A stretch of 64,000 nt of DNA from Synergistaceae bacterium UBA5560 (GCA_002425685.1 DIMS01000068.1:1-64000), one strand, 5' to 3'. Numbered from the stretch's first letter, positions 29,856 through 38,752 are shown. Numbers and translations: made by a program. Notes: generated by a model not told the origin, from the sequence alone.

Positions 29856-29959
29856 GTCCGGCAACTCCTTCCCGTGTCGCGGTCTATTCTACGGGAGATG
29901 GAAGGTCTGCGGAAGGACAGGATTTTCTGAAAGGGGCACCTCCCTGGGGAGGCGATTCG

Positions 29960-31303
29960 TCACCCCTTCAAAAGTTCTGCCACTGTTCCGGAGGCGAACC
30001 CCTGGGACTGGTACTCCTCCCCGGCGGCATCCCGCAGGACTTTCGCGCCGCCGTCGAGGAACACTGCGCGGATGTTTCCCGGTTCCCGGAGCAGGTCGAT
30101 GTTTCCGAGGGGGTTGCCCCGAACGATCAGAAAGTCCGCGCGTTTGCCGGGCTGGAGTGTGCCCAGCCTGTCGCCTAGGCCGAGGGCCGCCGCGGCGTTA
30201 CGGGTCGCCATGAGGAGAACCTCTTCGGGAGAAAAGCCCAGCGTGACCAGGCTGGCGAGTTCCACCGCATTGTTCCCGTTGCGGATGCTTTGGGAGGCGT
30301 CCGTGCCGAAGGCGACGGTCACGCCCGCGGCGTGGGCGAGCCACAGTGCCCGCTGCTGTCCTTCCGCGACCATCCGGGCCTTGTGGAGTGCCTCCGGGTT
30401 GGGGTAGCCGCTGCCCCGTTCCAGAATGGCCGTGAAGACCCGGAGGGTGGTCACGAGGGCGGTTCCCTTTTCCGCCATGAGGGCCGCCGTCTCCTCGTCG
30501 AGGAACGAGCCGTGCTCCACCGTGTCCACTTCCGCCTCGACGGCTTTCCTGATCCCCGCGAGCCCCTGGGCATGGGTCGCGACCCGTTTGCCGTGGAGGT
30601 GCGCCTCGGTCATGATGGCTCGCAGTTCCTCCGGGGTGAAGTCCTCGGAGTGAGGGCCGTCTCCGGGGGTGCTGACGCCGCCGGTGGTGTAGATCTTGAT
30701 GAAGTCCGCGCCGTACTTGATCCGCTCCCGCACGGCCCGGAGGCATGCATCGGGACCGTCCGCCGGGACGACGCCGCAGCCGAGTTCGGGATGGGCAATC
30801 ATGAAGGGAGGATAGGCCCGGTCTCCGTGGCCTCCCGTCATGGTGATGCCGCCGGCGCAGGCCAAGATGCGGGGACCGACGAGCATTCCCGCTCGGATGG
30901 CGTCCCGGGCGAAGACATCCTCGGGAAGATTCCAGGATGTGCCGCCGCAGTTGCGCACCGTGGTGAAGCCCGACCGCAGACAGAGATTGGCGTTGGCCGC
31001 GGTGGTGAGGGCCTTCATCGACGGCGGTGTGACCAGTTTCCAGTAGGGTTCGTGGGCCGACGTGTCCCAGGGGGACGTGAGGTGGACGTGGCAGTCGATG
31101 AGCCCGGGCAGGACCGAATATCCCTCGAGGTCCACCCGTTCCGCGCCGGCGCATTCCGGTTTTCCCCGGAGGGACGTGCCCGGCTCCACCGCGACGAGCA
31201 TGGTGTCCCGAATGCAGAAGGAGCCCGTGAAGGGTTTGTTTCCCGTCCCGTCGAAGAGGAATGCGTTTTCAAAGAGCATGTGAGACGCGTTTCGTTCCGG
31301 CAT
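29960..31303 (-). CDS. Metal-dependent amidohydrolase (imidazolonepropionase/prolidase-like subgroup)
   Basis: This 447-residue amidohydrolase-superfamily enzyme has the N-terminal beta-sandwich strand set, LPGLIDCHVHL (HxH metal ligands near residues 72-74), and a probable carboxylated Lys/His region around DFIKIYTTGG. It also has VATHAQG, TVEHGSFLDE, and the late Asp in AFGTDASQ. The subgroup includes Xaa-Pro and N-acyl-amino-acid hydrolases. ATG 31303 has GGAGG seven bases upstream. It lies 22 bp after the TAXI permease gene, so it is probably co-transcribed with and acts on the imported compound, likely an amide or cyclic amino-acid derivative. The substrate is unknown. Confidence 0.85.
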   Translation of the reverse strand: MPERNASHMLFENAFLFDGTGNKPFTGSFCIRDTMLVAVEPGTSLRGKPECAGAERVDLEGYSVLPGLIDCHVHLTSPWDTSAHEPYWKLVTPPSMKALTTAANANLCLRSGFTTVRNCGGTSWNLPEDVFARDAIRAGMLVGPRILACAGGITMTGGHGDRAYPPFMIAHPELGCGVVPADGPDACLRAVRERIKYGADFIKIYTTGGVSTPGDGPHSEDFTPEELRAIMTEAHLHGKRVATHAQGLAGIRKAVEAEVDTVEHGSFLDEETAALMAEKGTALVTTLRVFTAILERGSGYPNPEALHKARMVAEGQQRALWLAHAAGVTVAFGTDASQSIRNGNNAVELASLVTLGFSPEEVLLMATRNAAAALGLGDRLGTLQPGKRADFLIVRGNPLGNIDLLREPGNIRAVFLDGGAKVLRDAAGEEYQSQGFASGTVAELLKG

Positions 31304-31325
31304 TGGTGGTGTCCTCCTCGTCTCG

Positions 31326-33320
31326 TCAGCGTTGCCCCGGATGGGGCAGCCCCTTTCCGGATGTCTTGGCGAAATAGAGGGTCATGCAGAGAATTCCCGC
31401 GAGCCCGAGAAAATCCGTGTAGTTTTCCGGGAAGATCATGCACAGCGCAAAGCCGCCGCAGAGAATTCGCTCCCATAGGTCGAGTTTTCTCCGGAAGAAG
31501 CCCTGGGTGGCGAAGCCCAATACGAAGACGCCGAGGGCGGCGGTCAGGAGGGGGAAGAGAATTTCCAGAAAGTCGCCGTAGCCCAGGAGTGCCGGGTTGA
31601 GGACGAAGAAGTAGGGGAGGAAGAAGGCCACCATGGCGAGCTTCACTGCCTGCATGCCCACCTTGAAGGGATCCGCGTCGGCGATGCCCGCCGCGGCGTA
31701 GGCCGCCAGCGCCACGGGAGGCGTGATGGGGGCCAGAGCCGCGACAAAGAAGACGAACATGTGAGCCGCCATGGGCTGGACCCCCATCTTGATCAGTCCC
31801 GGGGCGACCAGGACGCCCAGCAGGGCGTACACCGCGGGCGTGACGAGTCCCATGCCCAGAAGCACTGCCGTGACCTGGGTGAGCAGGAGGGCGATGAGCA
31901 GATTGCCTCCCGAGAGGGTGACGATGAGGGAGCTGAGCTTGAACCCCAGCCCGGTGAGATTCAGCACCGCCACGAAGATGCCCGCGGTGGCGCAGGCGGA
32001 GGAGACGACGATCATGGCCTTGCTCGACCCCTTGCAGGCTTTGAGGATGCGTTCGAAGCTCGGGCGGGTGTCCCGGCTCAGAAACGCCACGAGAAACAGG
32101 AGTCCGCAGGAATAGAGCGCGGCGGTCATGGCCGTGTACTGCCGCACCAGGAGATAGACCAGGAGGACGATGGGCGTCAGCAGGGGGGCGCTTTTTTTGA
32201 GACAGTCCCAGGCGACGGGAAGGCGATCCTTCGGGAGCCCACGGAAGTTGAGGTGGCTCGATTTGTAGTGCACCGCCGAGTAGAGCCCCACGTAGTAGAG
32301 AAAGGCCGGGATCATGCCCGCCTTCATAACCTCCAGGTAGGGCACGCCGATGAACTCGGCGAGGATGAACGCCGTGGCTCCCATGATGGGGGGTGTGAAG
32401 GTGCCTCCCGTGGAGGCGCAGGATTCGACGGCCCCCGCCCAATCCCTGGGGTAGCCCATGCGCTTCATGAGGGGAATCGTGATGGATCCCGTGGAGACCA
32501 CGTTTGCCACGGTGCTTCCGGAGATCATGGCGAAAAAACCGCTCGCGACGACGGCAATCTTCGCGGGGCCTCCCACGAGACTTCCCGCGACGGCCAGGGC
32601 GAGTTTCATGAAGACCTTCAGGCCTCCGAAAGCCTCGAGAAAACCAGCGAAGAAGACGAAGGCCGCCACGTAGGTGGAGGAGATGCCGAGGGTGGAGCTG
32701 AAGAGTCCCTCCGTGCCGACCACGATCTGGGTGATGATGCGGGTCGGAGAATACCCCCGGTGGGCGATGGCGGCGGGAAGGTGCGGTCCCGCCATGGCAT
32801 AGGCGAAGCCGAGGACGACGATGATCACAAGCGTCCAGCCGATGGAGCGTCGCGTGATCTCCAGCGTTGCCAGGATGACCAGGGTGGCCAGGACATAGTC
32901 CGTCGGGCTCATCTGGGCGAGATAGAGCCGCTTCCAGTGGAACGCGAAATAGGCGATGGCCAGGACGCCCACGGCGATGAAGAGGAGGTTCAAAACCCGT
33001 TCCGCCTGGGGCAGCGTGCCATCTTTCGTCTTGAAGAGCCCCGAAGTAGTGCAGAAGCCGCAGAGGATGACGATGAAGCCGAGGTGGATGGCGCGTTGCG
33101 CATAGGCCGGCATGGGGCGGATCGCCGCAGACCAGAAGGTGAACAGCAGCAGTGCCAGGGAGAAGAGGCCGAAGAGCAGGTTCACCCAGGGGATGTCGGG
33201 TCCCAGACCTTTTGCAGGCTCCTCCGCGGTCTCCATGGACTCGATTTTGCCGAGAATATCGTCGAACTCGGGTTCATGCGATCTCTCGAATCGCCGTAGG
33301 TCCTCCCGTTCCTTTTCCAA
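31326..33320 (-). CDS. TRAP transporter fused permease (4TM + 12TM, TAXI type)
   Basis: This 664-residue fused DctQM permease is a paralogue of 13403-15334. A charged cytoplasmic N-terminus of about 45 residues precedes the membrane segments. The family segment MISGSTVANVVSTGSITIP is near residue 270 and GTFTPPIMGATAF near 305. TTG 33320 is set by an excellent AGGAGGTG eight bases upstream. Its own binding protein precedes it across a gap with a 17-bp hairpin, and an amidohydrolase follows. Confidence 0.92.
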   Translation of the reverse strand: MEKEREDLRRFERSHEPEFDDILGKIESMETAEEPAKGLGPDIPWVNLLFGLFSLALLLFTFWSAAIRPMPAYAQRAIHLGFIVILCGFCTTSGLFKTKDGTLPQAERVLNLLFIAVGVLAIAYFAFHWKRLYLAQMSPTDYVLATLVILATLEITRRSIGWTLVIIVVLGFAYAMAGPHLPAAIAHRGYSPTRIITQIVVGTEGLFSSTLGISSTYVAAFVFFAGFLEAFGGLKVFMKLALAVAGSLVGGPAKIAVVASGFFAMISGSTVANVVSTGSITIPLMKRMGYPRDWAGAVESCASTGGTFTPPIMGATAFILAEFIGVPYLEVMKAGMIPAFLYYVGLYSAVHYKSSHLNFRGLPKDRLPVAWDCLKKSAPLLTPIVLLVYLLVRQYTAMTAALYSCGLLFLVAFLSRDTRPSFERILKACKGSSKAMIVVSSACATAGIFVAVLNLTGLGFKLSSLIVTLSGGNLLIALLLTQVTAVLLGMGLVTPAVYALLGVLVAPGLIKMGVQPMAAHMFVFFVAALAPITPPVALAAYAAAGIADADPFKVGMQAVKLAMVAFFLPYFFVLNPALLGYGDFLEILFPLLTAALGVFVLGFATQGFFRRKLDLWERILCGGFALCMIFPENYTDFLGLAGILCMTLYFAKTSGKGLPHPGQR

Positions 33321-33358
33321 GACGTTCGCACCTCCTAGAAAACTGTCGTGGACGCGTG

Positions 33359-33395
33359 CCCCCGTCTTTTCGGAATCCTTCCGAAAAGACGGGGG
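33359..33395. repeat. 17-bp perfect hairpin between TAXI binding-protein and permease genes
   Basis: CCCCCGTCTTTTCGGAA and its exact complement (33359-33375 and 33379-33395) are separated by three bases. No T-run follows on the minus strand. It begins 29 bp after the binding-protein stop and is probably a 3' message stabiliser that keeps receptor expression above permease expression. Confidence 0.75.
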
Positions 33396-33423
33396 TTGAG
33401 CGCCCGGTATCGAGCGGGAGCTT

Positions 33424-34395
33424 CTACTTCAAAACGCCCGCTTCCTTGAAGTACTTCGCCGCGCCCTCGTGGAAGGGAACGGGCATTCCCGTGACGGCGC
33501 TCTCCAGGGAGATCACGGAGAAGGCCTTGCTCGCCTCGTGGATCGTCTCCAGATTCGAGAAGACCGCCTTGGTGTAGTTGTACATGTCCTCGGCGGGAAT
33601 CTTGCTACTGCAGACCACGATGTGGTTCATGGAGAGTACTTTCGCGGAATCCCCCGGCAGAATCATCTCGGGGAAATCGCTCTGAGGCATCTCCCGCACC
33701 ACGATGTAGGGAAGAGCCTCGAACAGTTTTTCCAGTTCTTCGTCCGTAAAGGTGATGAGGCGCATCTTCTTCGTGACGAGCAGCTCGTTCAGGCTCGGCA
33801 GTTTCGGCGCTCCCACGTAGGCGATGGCGTGGATCTGATTCTGCTTGATGAGATCCACCGCCCCGGACAGCCCCGAGTACTCGGGTTCAAAGGCATCCCA
33901 GGACATTCCCAGAACCTCGAAGGCCTCTTTGTTGAGCGCTTCGTCCCCGTCGCCGGGATTCCCGATGGCGATCCGTTTTCCCTTCAGATCGGCGAAGGTC
34001 TTGATGCCGCTGTCCTCACGGACGAGGAGATACCAGTAGCCGTAATGGGCGGAGAACCACCCTGCCAAGTCCTTCGCCGGTTCCTTGAACGGAGTGGTTC
34101 CCTTCAGGGCGGCGAAAGCCGTGTTTGCCATGACCAGCCCCATCTCCCGTTCTCCCGAGAGAATCGTCTCGATGTTCTCCGTGCCGCCCCGGGGGCTCGG
34201 CACCGGAGTGAGGTTTGTTCCGGGCACGTTTTCATTGATGAGCTTCGCCATGGTGGAGGCGAGCATCATCCAGCCTCCCGTGGGAGAGGCGGTGCCGATG
34301 GTGAGCTGTTTCGTCGCGGCGAAGGCGATTCCCGAAAGGGACAGCAGGGCCACAATCAGGAACACGAGGCATTTCTTTCCGAGAAGGTGTTTCAT
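33424..34395 (-). CDS. TAXI-family TRAP transporter solute-binding protein
   Basis: This 323-residue exported receptor has a signal peptide over residues 1-27, cut around AFA-ATK. The mature protein starts QLTIGTASPTGGWMMLASTM, the TAXI ligand-loop signature, and contains SPRGGTENIE. The start at 34395 has GGGAGG seven bases upstream; a longer start at 34422 adds no signal-like sequence. Fused permease and amidohydrolase genes follow. It differs from the paralogue at 12205, so a different ligand is likely. Confidence 0.92.
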   Translation of the reverse strand: MKHLLGKKCLVFLIVALLSLSGIAFAATKQLTIGTASPTGGWMMLASTMAKLINENVPGTNLTPVPSPRGGTENIETILSGEREMGLVMANTAFAALKGTTPFKEPAKDLAGWFSAHYGYWYLLVREDSGIKTFADLKGKRIAIGNPGDGDEALNKEAFEVLGMSWDAFEPEYSGLSGAVDLIKQNQIHAIAYVGAPKLPSLNELLVTKKMRLITFTDEELEKLFEALPYIVVREMPQSDFPEMILPGDSAKVLSMNHIVVCSSKIPAEDMYNYTKAVFSNLETIHEASKAFSVISLESAVTGMPVPFHEGAAKYFKEAGVLK

Positions 34396-34505
34396 GAGAG
34401 GTCCTCCCTTCGACTGGTTCACAAGGTTCCGAGACAGACATGCAACGCATTTCCGAACGGACTTTTCCGTGAAGAATCACCTCCTTTGCGCCGGAGTGCG
34501 GTTTT

Positions 34506-35261
34506 TCAGGCCAGGGCATCCAGAACCATCTTGGTCGCGCTGATCACCACCACGACGGCCAGAACCCAGCGGACCCATTTGTTGCCCTTTGCGACGGTGA
34601 ACTTGGCTCCCAGTACTGCGCCGCCCATGCTGCCCAGGGCGAGAACGAGTCCCACGGGAAGATTCACGAGGCCACTCATGAAGAACATGCCAAGGCTGAC
34701 GGCGGTGTAGCAACCGATGATGATCGTTTTGATGGCGTTTCCCGAGACGAGATCCATCCCGGCGGCGAGGGCGAGTGCCCAGGAAAAGAAGAAGCCCACT
34801 CCCGCCTGAATGAACCCGCCGTAGATCCCGACCGCGAAAAAGACACTGTAGACCGCCCATTTGGGCCACTGCCTCTCCTGTTTTCCCTCCCACATCTTGG
34901 GATTGAAGACCAGGAGCACCGCCATGATCGAAATGAGGAAGGCGATGACGAGATTGAGGACCCGTTTGTCCACGCTCACCGCGAGGAATGTGCCGACGAT
35001 CGCTCCGAGCGTCGATGCCGCTGCGAGGGGCATGGCCACATTCAGGGAGAGGGCCTTCTGCTGTCTGAAGCTCGCTGCCCCGGAGATGCTCTGGAGGAGA
35101 ATGGCAACGCGGTTGGTGCCGTTGGCCACGGCCAGATCCATCCCCAGGAAGGTGAGCGCTGGAAGAACCAGCAGCGACCCGCCTCCGGCGACGGTGTTCA
35201 GAAATCCCTGGAGAATACCGATGAGCACGATTCCTATCCAATGATACGACGCTAATTCCAT
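34506..35261 (-). CDS. TauE/SafE-family (sulfite exporter-like) membrane protein
   Basis: This 251-residue protein has about seven to eight membrane segments with two related halves. The conserved FLNTVAGGGSLLVLPAL lies near residues 20-36 and FIQAGVGFFF in the second half, as in TauE/SafE transporters. Members move sulfite, sulfoacetate or other anions, but many are unassigned. The start at 35261 has only a weak ribosome site (AAAGG about 13 bases away). It lies 110 bp upstream of the TAXI binding-protein gene, in the same direction; whether it is in that operon is unclear. Confidence 0.85.
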   Translation of the reverse strand: MELASYHWIGIVLIGILQGFLNTVAGGGSLLVLPALTFLGMDLAVANGTNRVAILLQSISGAASFRQQKALSLNVAMPLAAASTLGAIVGTFLAVSVDKRVLNLVIAFLISIMAVLLVFNPKMWEGKQERQWPKWAVYSVFFAVGIYGGFIQAGVGFFFSWALALAAGMDLVSGNAIKTIIIGCYTAVSLGMFFMSGLVNLPVGLVLALGSMGGAVLGAKFTVAKGNKWVRWVLAVVVVISATKMVLDALA

Positions 35262-35568
35262 GAGTGTCTCACGACCTTTACGAATTGTCCCTCCGGGATA
35301 GGGCGCTGCGATTCTCCGTTCGCAATGCCCCGGTAGGTCCGGACGCACGTTGCTTTGTCGCGGGATCCGTGAGGGCGCGCAATTCCGGCGAAGACCGGTT
35401 CCGACCCGGAGGAGGCGACGTGAGAGGTGGGGCGGCACGGATCGCTGTTCCGGACCGGAAGGTGTTTTTTTCGATGGTGAGCCGCATGGCCCTGGCTTTG
35501 TGCCGGGCGTTGCGGCTCACCGCAGAAACCGCGACGAGGCAAAAGGAGCGATTTTTGCAGGCCGGATT
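35262..35568. other. Intergenic region with long hairpin, between M20 and TauE/SafE genes
   Basis: No gene is supported. The notable element is the inverted repeat at 35476-35521. Upstream of the TauE/SafE gene I see no convincing promoter. Confidence 0.45.
35476..35521. repeat. 11-bp inverted repeat downstream of the M20 peptidase gene
   Basis: GGTGAGCCGCA (35476-35486) and TGCGGCTCACC (35511-35521) flank an inner GCCC..GGC/GCC..GGGC pairing. On the minus strand the hairpin is followed by As rather than Ts, so it is not a standard terminator for the M20 gene; message 3' protection is possible. Confidence 0.5.
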
Positions 35569-36714
35569 TCAGGCCAGCAGGTTCCGTACCGTGTCCAGGT
35601 AGATTTCCGTCGCCTGGGAGATCTCCCGCAGCGAACCGTACTCGTTGGGGCCGTGCAGTCCTTCTCCGGAGGGGCCGAAGGTGACGGTGGGAATGTTTCC
35701 CAGGACTACGAGATAGTTGGAGTCGCACACCGACGGATCGTATCCGAGTTCCAGGGGGCGCCCCACGTTCCGTTCATAGGCCTCTTTCAAGGTCGAGACG
35801 AGAGGGTGTTCCCCGGGAATCCGGAATCCCTCCATGTAGGGTGTGTTTCTGGGCGCGAGTTCCACTCGGACTCGGTTCCCGATTCCCAGTTTTTCCGCGG
35901 CTTTTCCGATCTGTCCCGCGCAGCTCGCGGCGGTTTCTCCGGGGACCACGTAGCGGTCCACGAAGAGTTCACACCGGTCGGGTACGCTTAGCGTGTCCCG
36001 GATGCCTCCCTGGATGTGCCGAATGCACCAGGTTCCCTTGCCCATGTAGGGATCGTCCGCTGTTTCCAGCTCCTCGATGGCGATGGCGAGTCGGGATGCG
36101 CTGATCAGGGCGTTTTCTCCCACGTGGGGATAACGGCTTGCGTGGGCGGAGATGCCGTCCACGTGGACGAGAAAGCCGTAGCGCCCGCGGAAGCCGATGG
36201 CGGCCTGTCGGAAACGGCATTCAGCCATGATGGCCATATCGGCCTTGAGTCCTCGGCGGAGCATCTCGTGAGATCCCCTGGACAACCCTTCTTCGTCGGA
36301 GGCGAAGGCGAGGTGCAGCGTTCCCCGAAGAGCCGTCCCCTCCTCCGTGAGAACCCGGACGGTTTCAAGAATCGCCGCGAGGCCGCCCTTCATGTCGCAG
36401 GCGCCGAGGGCGTAGACACGGTCTCCCTCCACGACGGGAACGAAGGGGTCGGTGCGCCACCCCTGTGTCACCGCCACCGTGTCCAGATGACCGATGAGCA
36501 GCAGCGACGGCGCGTTCCGGTCCGTTCCCTCCATGCGGGCCATCAGGGAAGGCCATTTGGTGCCATCGTCGGGATGTACCCAGGTGACGCCCAGGTCAAG
36601 TGCTTCAAGCTGCCCGGCCACGTAACGGGCGATGTCCTCCTCGGATCCGGTGACGCTGGGTATTTTGAGAAGGTCGAAATAAGTGGACCGGAGACGTTCC
36701 TCGCTGAAGGGCAT
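35569..36714 (-). CDS. M20-family metallopeptidase/deacylase (ArgE/DapE-like)
   Basis: This 381-residue cytoplasmic zinc hydrolase shows GHLDTV near residue 74 (first His/Asp), ALGACDMKGG near 108, the catalytic DEEGLS near 143, and a dimerisation domain at about 180-290 with HASRYPHVGENA. A late His ligand is in GLHGPNEYG. The start is at 36714, within the NhaC stop (GTGATG); GTG 36717 is an alternative. AGGAAAAGGGG lies upstream. Translational coupling with the antiporter suggests it acts on the transported compound, such as an acylated amino acid or dipeptide. Confidence 0.87.
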   Translation of the reverse strand: MPFSEERLRSTYFDLLKIPSVTGSEEDIARYVAGQLEALDLGVTWVHPDDGTKWPSLMARMEGTDRNAPSLLLIGHLDTVAVTQGWRTDPFVPVVEGDRVYALGACDMKGGLAAILETVRVLTEEGTALRGTLHLAFASDEEGLSRGSHEMLRRGLKADMAIMAECRFRQAAIGFRGRYGFLVHVDGISAHASRYPHVGENALISASRLAIAIEELETADDPYMGKGTWCIRHIQGGIRDTLSVPDRCELFVDRYVVPGETAASCAGQIGKAAEKLGIGNRVRVELAPRNTPYMEGFRIPGEHPLVSTLKEAYERNVGRPLELGYDPSVCDSNYLVVLGNIPTVTFGPSGEGLHGPNEYGSLREISQATEIYLDTVRNLLA

Positions 36715-38111
36715 CACGCGTGCCCCTTTTCCTGGGTGAGCGCTGCCGGAGCCTTGGCGATCTTCACGTCGAAGAGGATGTAGAGGAGCGCGAAGACGAG
36801 CCCCAGGTAGCAGAGCGGCGCGTAGAGGAAGAACTGTCCGGTGGGAACGTCCAGGGTTGTCGCGATGAAGGCGCCGGTCACGCTCCAGGGAATGATCGGA
36901 GCAAGGGCGGTTCCCGTGTCCTCCAGCATGCGGGACAAGTTGGCCCGGTGCAGGCCGTAGCCGTCGAAGATCGGGCGGACCATGGGGCCGAAAGCGGAGA
37001 AGGTGACGTAGTAGCTTCCGGTGATCATGAACAGGAAGGAGTGAATGAAGAAGGCCGCCGTCTGGAATGCCTTGCTTGAGCGCGCCGCGGACTGGACTTT
37101 CTCGAGCAGGATGTCGATCACGCCGACCGTGCGGAGCGGTGCGCCGAAGACGGCGGCGCCGATGAGAAGGGCCACTGTTCCGAGCATGCTCTTCAGGCCG
37201 CCCCGGAGCAGCATCTTGTCAACGATCTCCACCTTGGTGGAGGTAGTGAAGCCGTTGTAGAGAGCGTTGCCAACTTCCTTGACCGTCGCGCCCTGGAAGA
37301 GCACTGCGAGAATGCACGCCAGGAGGACTCCCGCGGCGAAGGTAGGAAGGGCGGGCTTTTTCATGACCACTAGGGTCAGGACGAGGACGGGAGGAAGGAT
37401 CAGGAGGGGGTTCATGTTGAAGCTGCTCTTCAGGGTGTCCAGGATCAGGGTCAGTTTTTCTCCCTCGACCGTTCCCGTGGCGTTCGCGCCGAGAAAGGCG
37501 TACATGACCAGGGCGATCACAAAGGGCGGGATGGTGGTCCAGAGCATGTAGCGGATGTGGTCGAAGATGTCGCATTCCGCCACGGCGGATGCGAGGACGG
37601 TGGTGTCGGAGAGGGGAGAGAGTTTGTCGCCGAAGATGGCCCCCACGACGATGGCTCCCGCGGTGTACTGGGGCGGAATGCCCAGGCCGTGGGAGACGCC
37701 CATGAGGGCGATGCCGACGGTTCCCATGGTGCCCCAGGACGTTCCCGTCGTAACAGACATGACGGTGCAGATCAAAAGAGCCGCGACGAGAAAGATGGGG
37801 GGAGAGATGATTTTCAGGCCGTAGTAGATCATGAGCGGAACGGTCCCTGCGATGATCCACGAGCCGATGAGCATGCCCACGGAGAGGAGAATCAGAATGG
37901 CCTGGAGAAAGGAGTGGATGTTCTGAATGATGCCGTTTTCCAGTTCTTTCCAGGGAACGCCCCACAGGAGGGCGAGGGCGATCGCTACGGTACCGGCAGC
38001 GATGAGCACGATGGTGGAATTCACGTGAACCTGGAGGACGCCGAAGAAGAACGTCGCCACCGAAGCGAACAGAATGCACAGCGCCTTGGATTTGCTCAAC
38101 TCATGCGTCAC
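36714..38111 (-). CDS. Na+/H+ antiporter NhaC-family transporter
   Basis: This 465-residue membrane protein has about 11-12 segments. Conserved NhaC motifs are TGTSWGTMGTVGIALMGV near residues 123-140 and GAIFGDKLSPLSDTTVLASA near 158-177. The family includes sodium/proton, malate/lactate and amino-acid exchangers. GTG 38111 has AGGAGG about nine bases upstream. It is the first gene of a two-gene unit with the M20 hydrolase, under the promoter at 38298-38326. Pairing with a hydrolase rather than standing alone favours a role in substrate exchange over pH homeostasis. Confidence 0.87.
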   Translation of the reverse strand: MTHELSKSKALCILFASVATFFFGVLQVHVNSTIVLIAAGTVAIALALLWGVPWKELENGIIQNIHSFLQAILILLSVGMLIGSWIIAGTVPLMIYYGLKIISPPIFLVAALLICTVMSVTTGTSWGTMGTVGIALMGVSHGLGIPPQYTAGAIVVGAIFGDKLSPLSDTTVLASAVAECDIFDHIRYMLWTTIPPFVIALVMYAFLGANATGTVEGEKLTLILDTLKSSFNMNPLLILPPVLVLTLVVMKKPALPTFAAGVLLACILAVLFQGATVKEVGNALYNGFTTSTKVEIVDKMLLRGGLKSMLGTVALLIGAAVFGAPLRTVGVIDILLEKVQSAARSSKAFQTAAFFIHSFLFMITGSYYVTFSAFGPMVRPIFDGYGLHRANLSRMLEDTGTALAPIIPWSVTGAFIATTLDVPTGQFFLYAPLCYLGLVFALLYILFDVKIAKAPAALTQEKGHA

Positions 38112-38297
38112 GGAAATGTGCCTCCTCTTTCTCTCTGTGAAGGTCTTGGCCGCGCTGCTCGAAAAAGGCCCAACGTGTTCGGATTACTTGGGAGATTCGG
38201 TCTGTGGGGTTCTTCTTCCGCGTCATCTCCTTCCGGGAGCGGCTTCATATCGAAAGGTACTTAGGGCGATGTCCGCAAAATCCTCCGATATGAGGGG

Positions 38298-38326
38298 AAC
38301 ATAGCATCACTTCAAGCGATTGTCAA
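38298..38326 (-). promoter_or_regulatory. Sigma-70 promoter of the nhaC-M20 unit
   Basis: On the minus strand, TTGACA (38326-38321), 17 bases, then TATGTT (38303-38298). The -35 is a full consensus match. The transcript would begin near 38291, about 180 bases upstream of the GTG at 38111. Confidence 0.65.
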
Positions 38327-38499
38327 ATTTTTATAGCTTTCTACCATACGAAAATCTATAATAAACTTATATTCACAAAACGATTGATTGAATTGACCGG
38401 TGTTTTCTCATCCTGTTCAAAAGGCGGCATGGTTTGCGGAAGAAGGATCCAGCGCCTTTTTCTCCGGCGTGTGCTCAGGTACCGGCGGAGGAAAAGGAC

Positions 38500-38573
38500 G
38501 ATCGGGAGCGAGGAAGGTTTTTCCCTGGTCGCCGTTCTCTACGAGAGAGGGAACGTAGGTCGGCTGGAGGTGC
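38500..38573 (-). pseudogene. Fragment of a dctP-type TRAP binding-protein gene
   Basis: Read on the minus strand, 38501-38570 matches 40291-40360 of the nearby dctP at 54 of 70 bases without gaps. The frame still gives TYVPSLVENGDQGKTFLAPD against TYVPYLVENYDQVKTFFAPD, 16 of 20 residues. Similarity fades on both sides. It is in opposite orientation to the intact dctP and lies 1.4 kb upstream. Because many differences are at third positions, it looks like the remnant of a paralogue rather than a recent partial duplicate. Confidence 0.75.
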
Positions 38574-38659
38574 TGATGGAGCCGGTGAAGGAGGAACGCC
38601 GAGGTGTTTCCGCGGGAGGAAGGAGCCGTTTTGTTGCGTGGAATGCCCTTTCGGTGGGA

Positions 38660-38688
38660 TTGACAAGGGGTGGATCTTGAGATAGAAA
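38660..38688 (+). promoter_or_regulatory. Sigma-70-type promoter of the RpiR gene
   Basis: TTGACA (38660-38665), 17 bases, then TAGAAA (38683-38688). The start site would be near 38695, just before the dyad at 38715-38735. Confidence 0.55.
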
Positions 38689-38714
38689 GAAAGCACATAT
38701 TGATGAAAAATTTT

Positions 38715-38735
38715 CTTCAGAAAAAATTTTTGAAG
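38715..38735. promoter_or_regulatory. Operator-like dyad upstream of the RpiR gene
   Basis: CTTCA-N11-TGAAG, with an A/T-rich, largely symmetrical centre, lies between the promoter and the RpiR ribosome binding site. It is a candidate site for autorepression. Confidence 0.4.
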
Positions 38736-38752
38736 AAGAGGAGTCGTTACCG

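Larger units (their letters stand above)
38112..38752. other. Divergent intergenic region (promoters, AT-rich block, dctP fossil)
   Basis: No intact gene is present. Contents, listed separately, are the NhaC promoter (minus strand, 38298-38326), a dctP remnant (38500-38573), the RpiR promoter (38660-38688) and a dyad at 38715-38735. An AT-rich block lies at 38320-38390. Confidence 0.6.

Noticed and set aside
35476..35521. Intrinsic terminator for the M20 gene
   Set aside because: The stem is strong, but on the transcribed strand it is followed by an A-run, not a T-run, so it is listed as a hairpin only.
38384..38680. 98-codon plus-strand open frame
   Set aside because: No ribosome site, basic low-complexity product, and the DNA matches dctP on the other strand.
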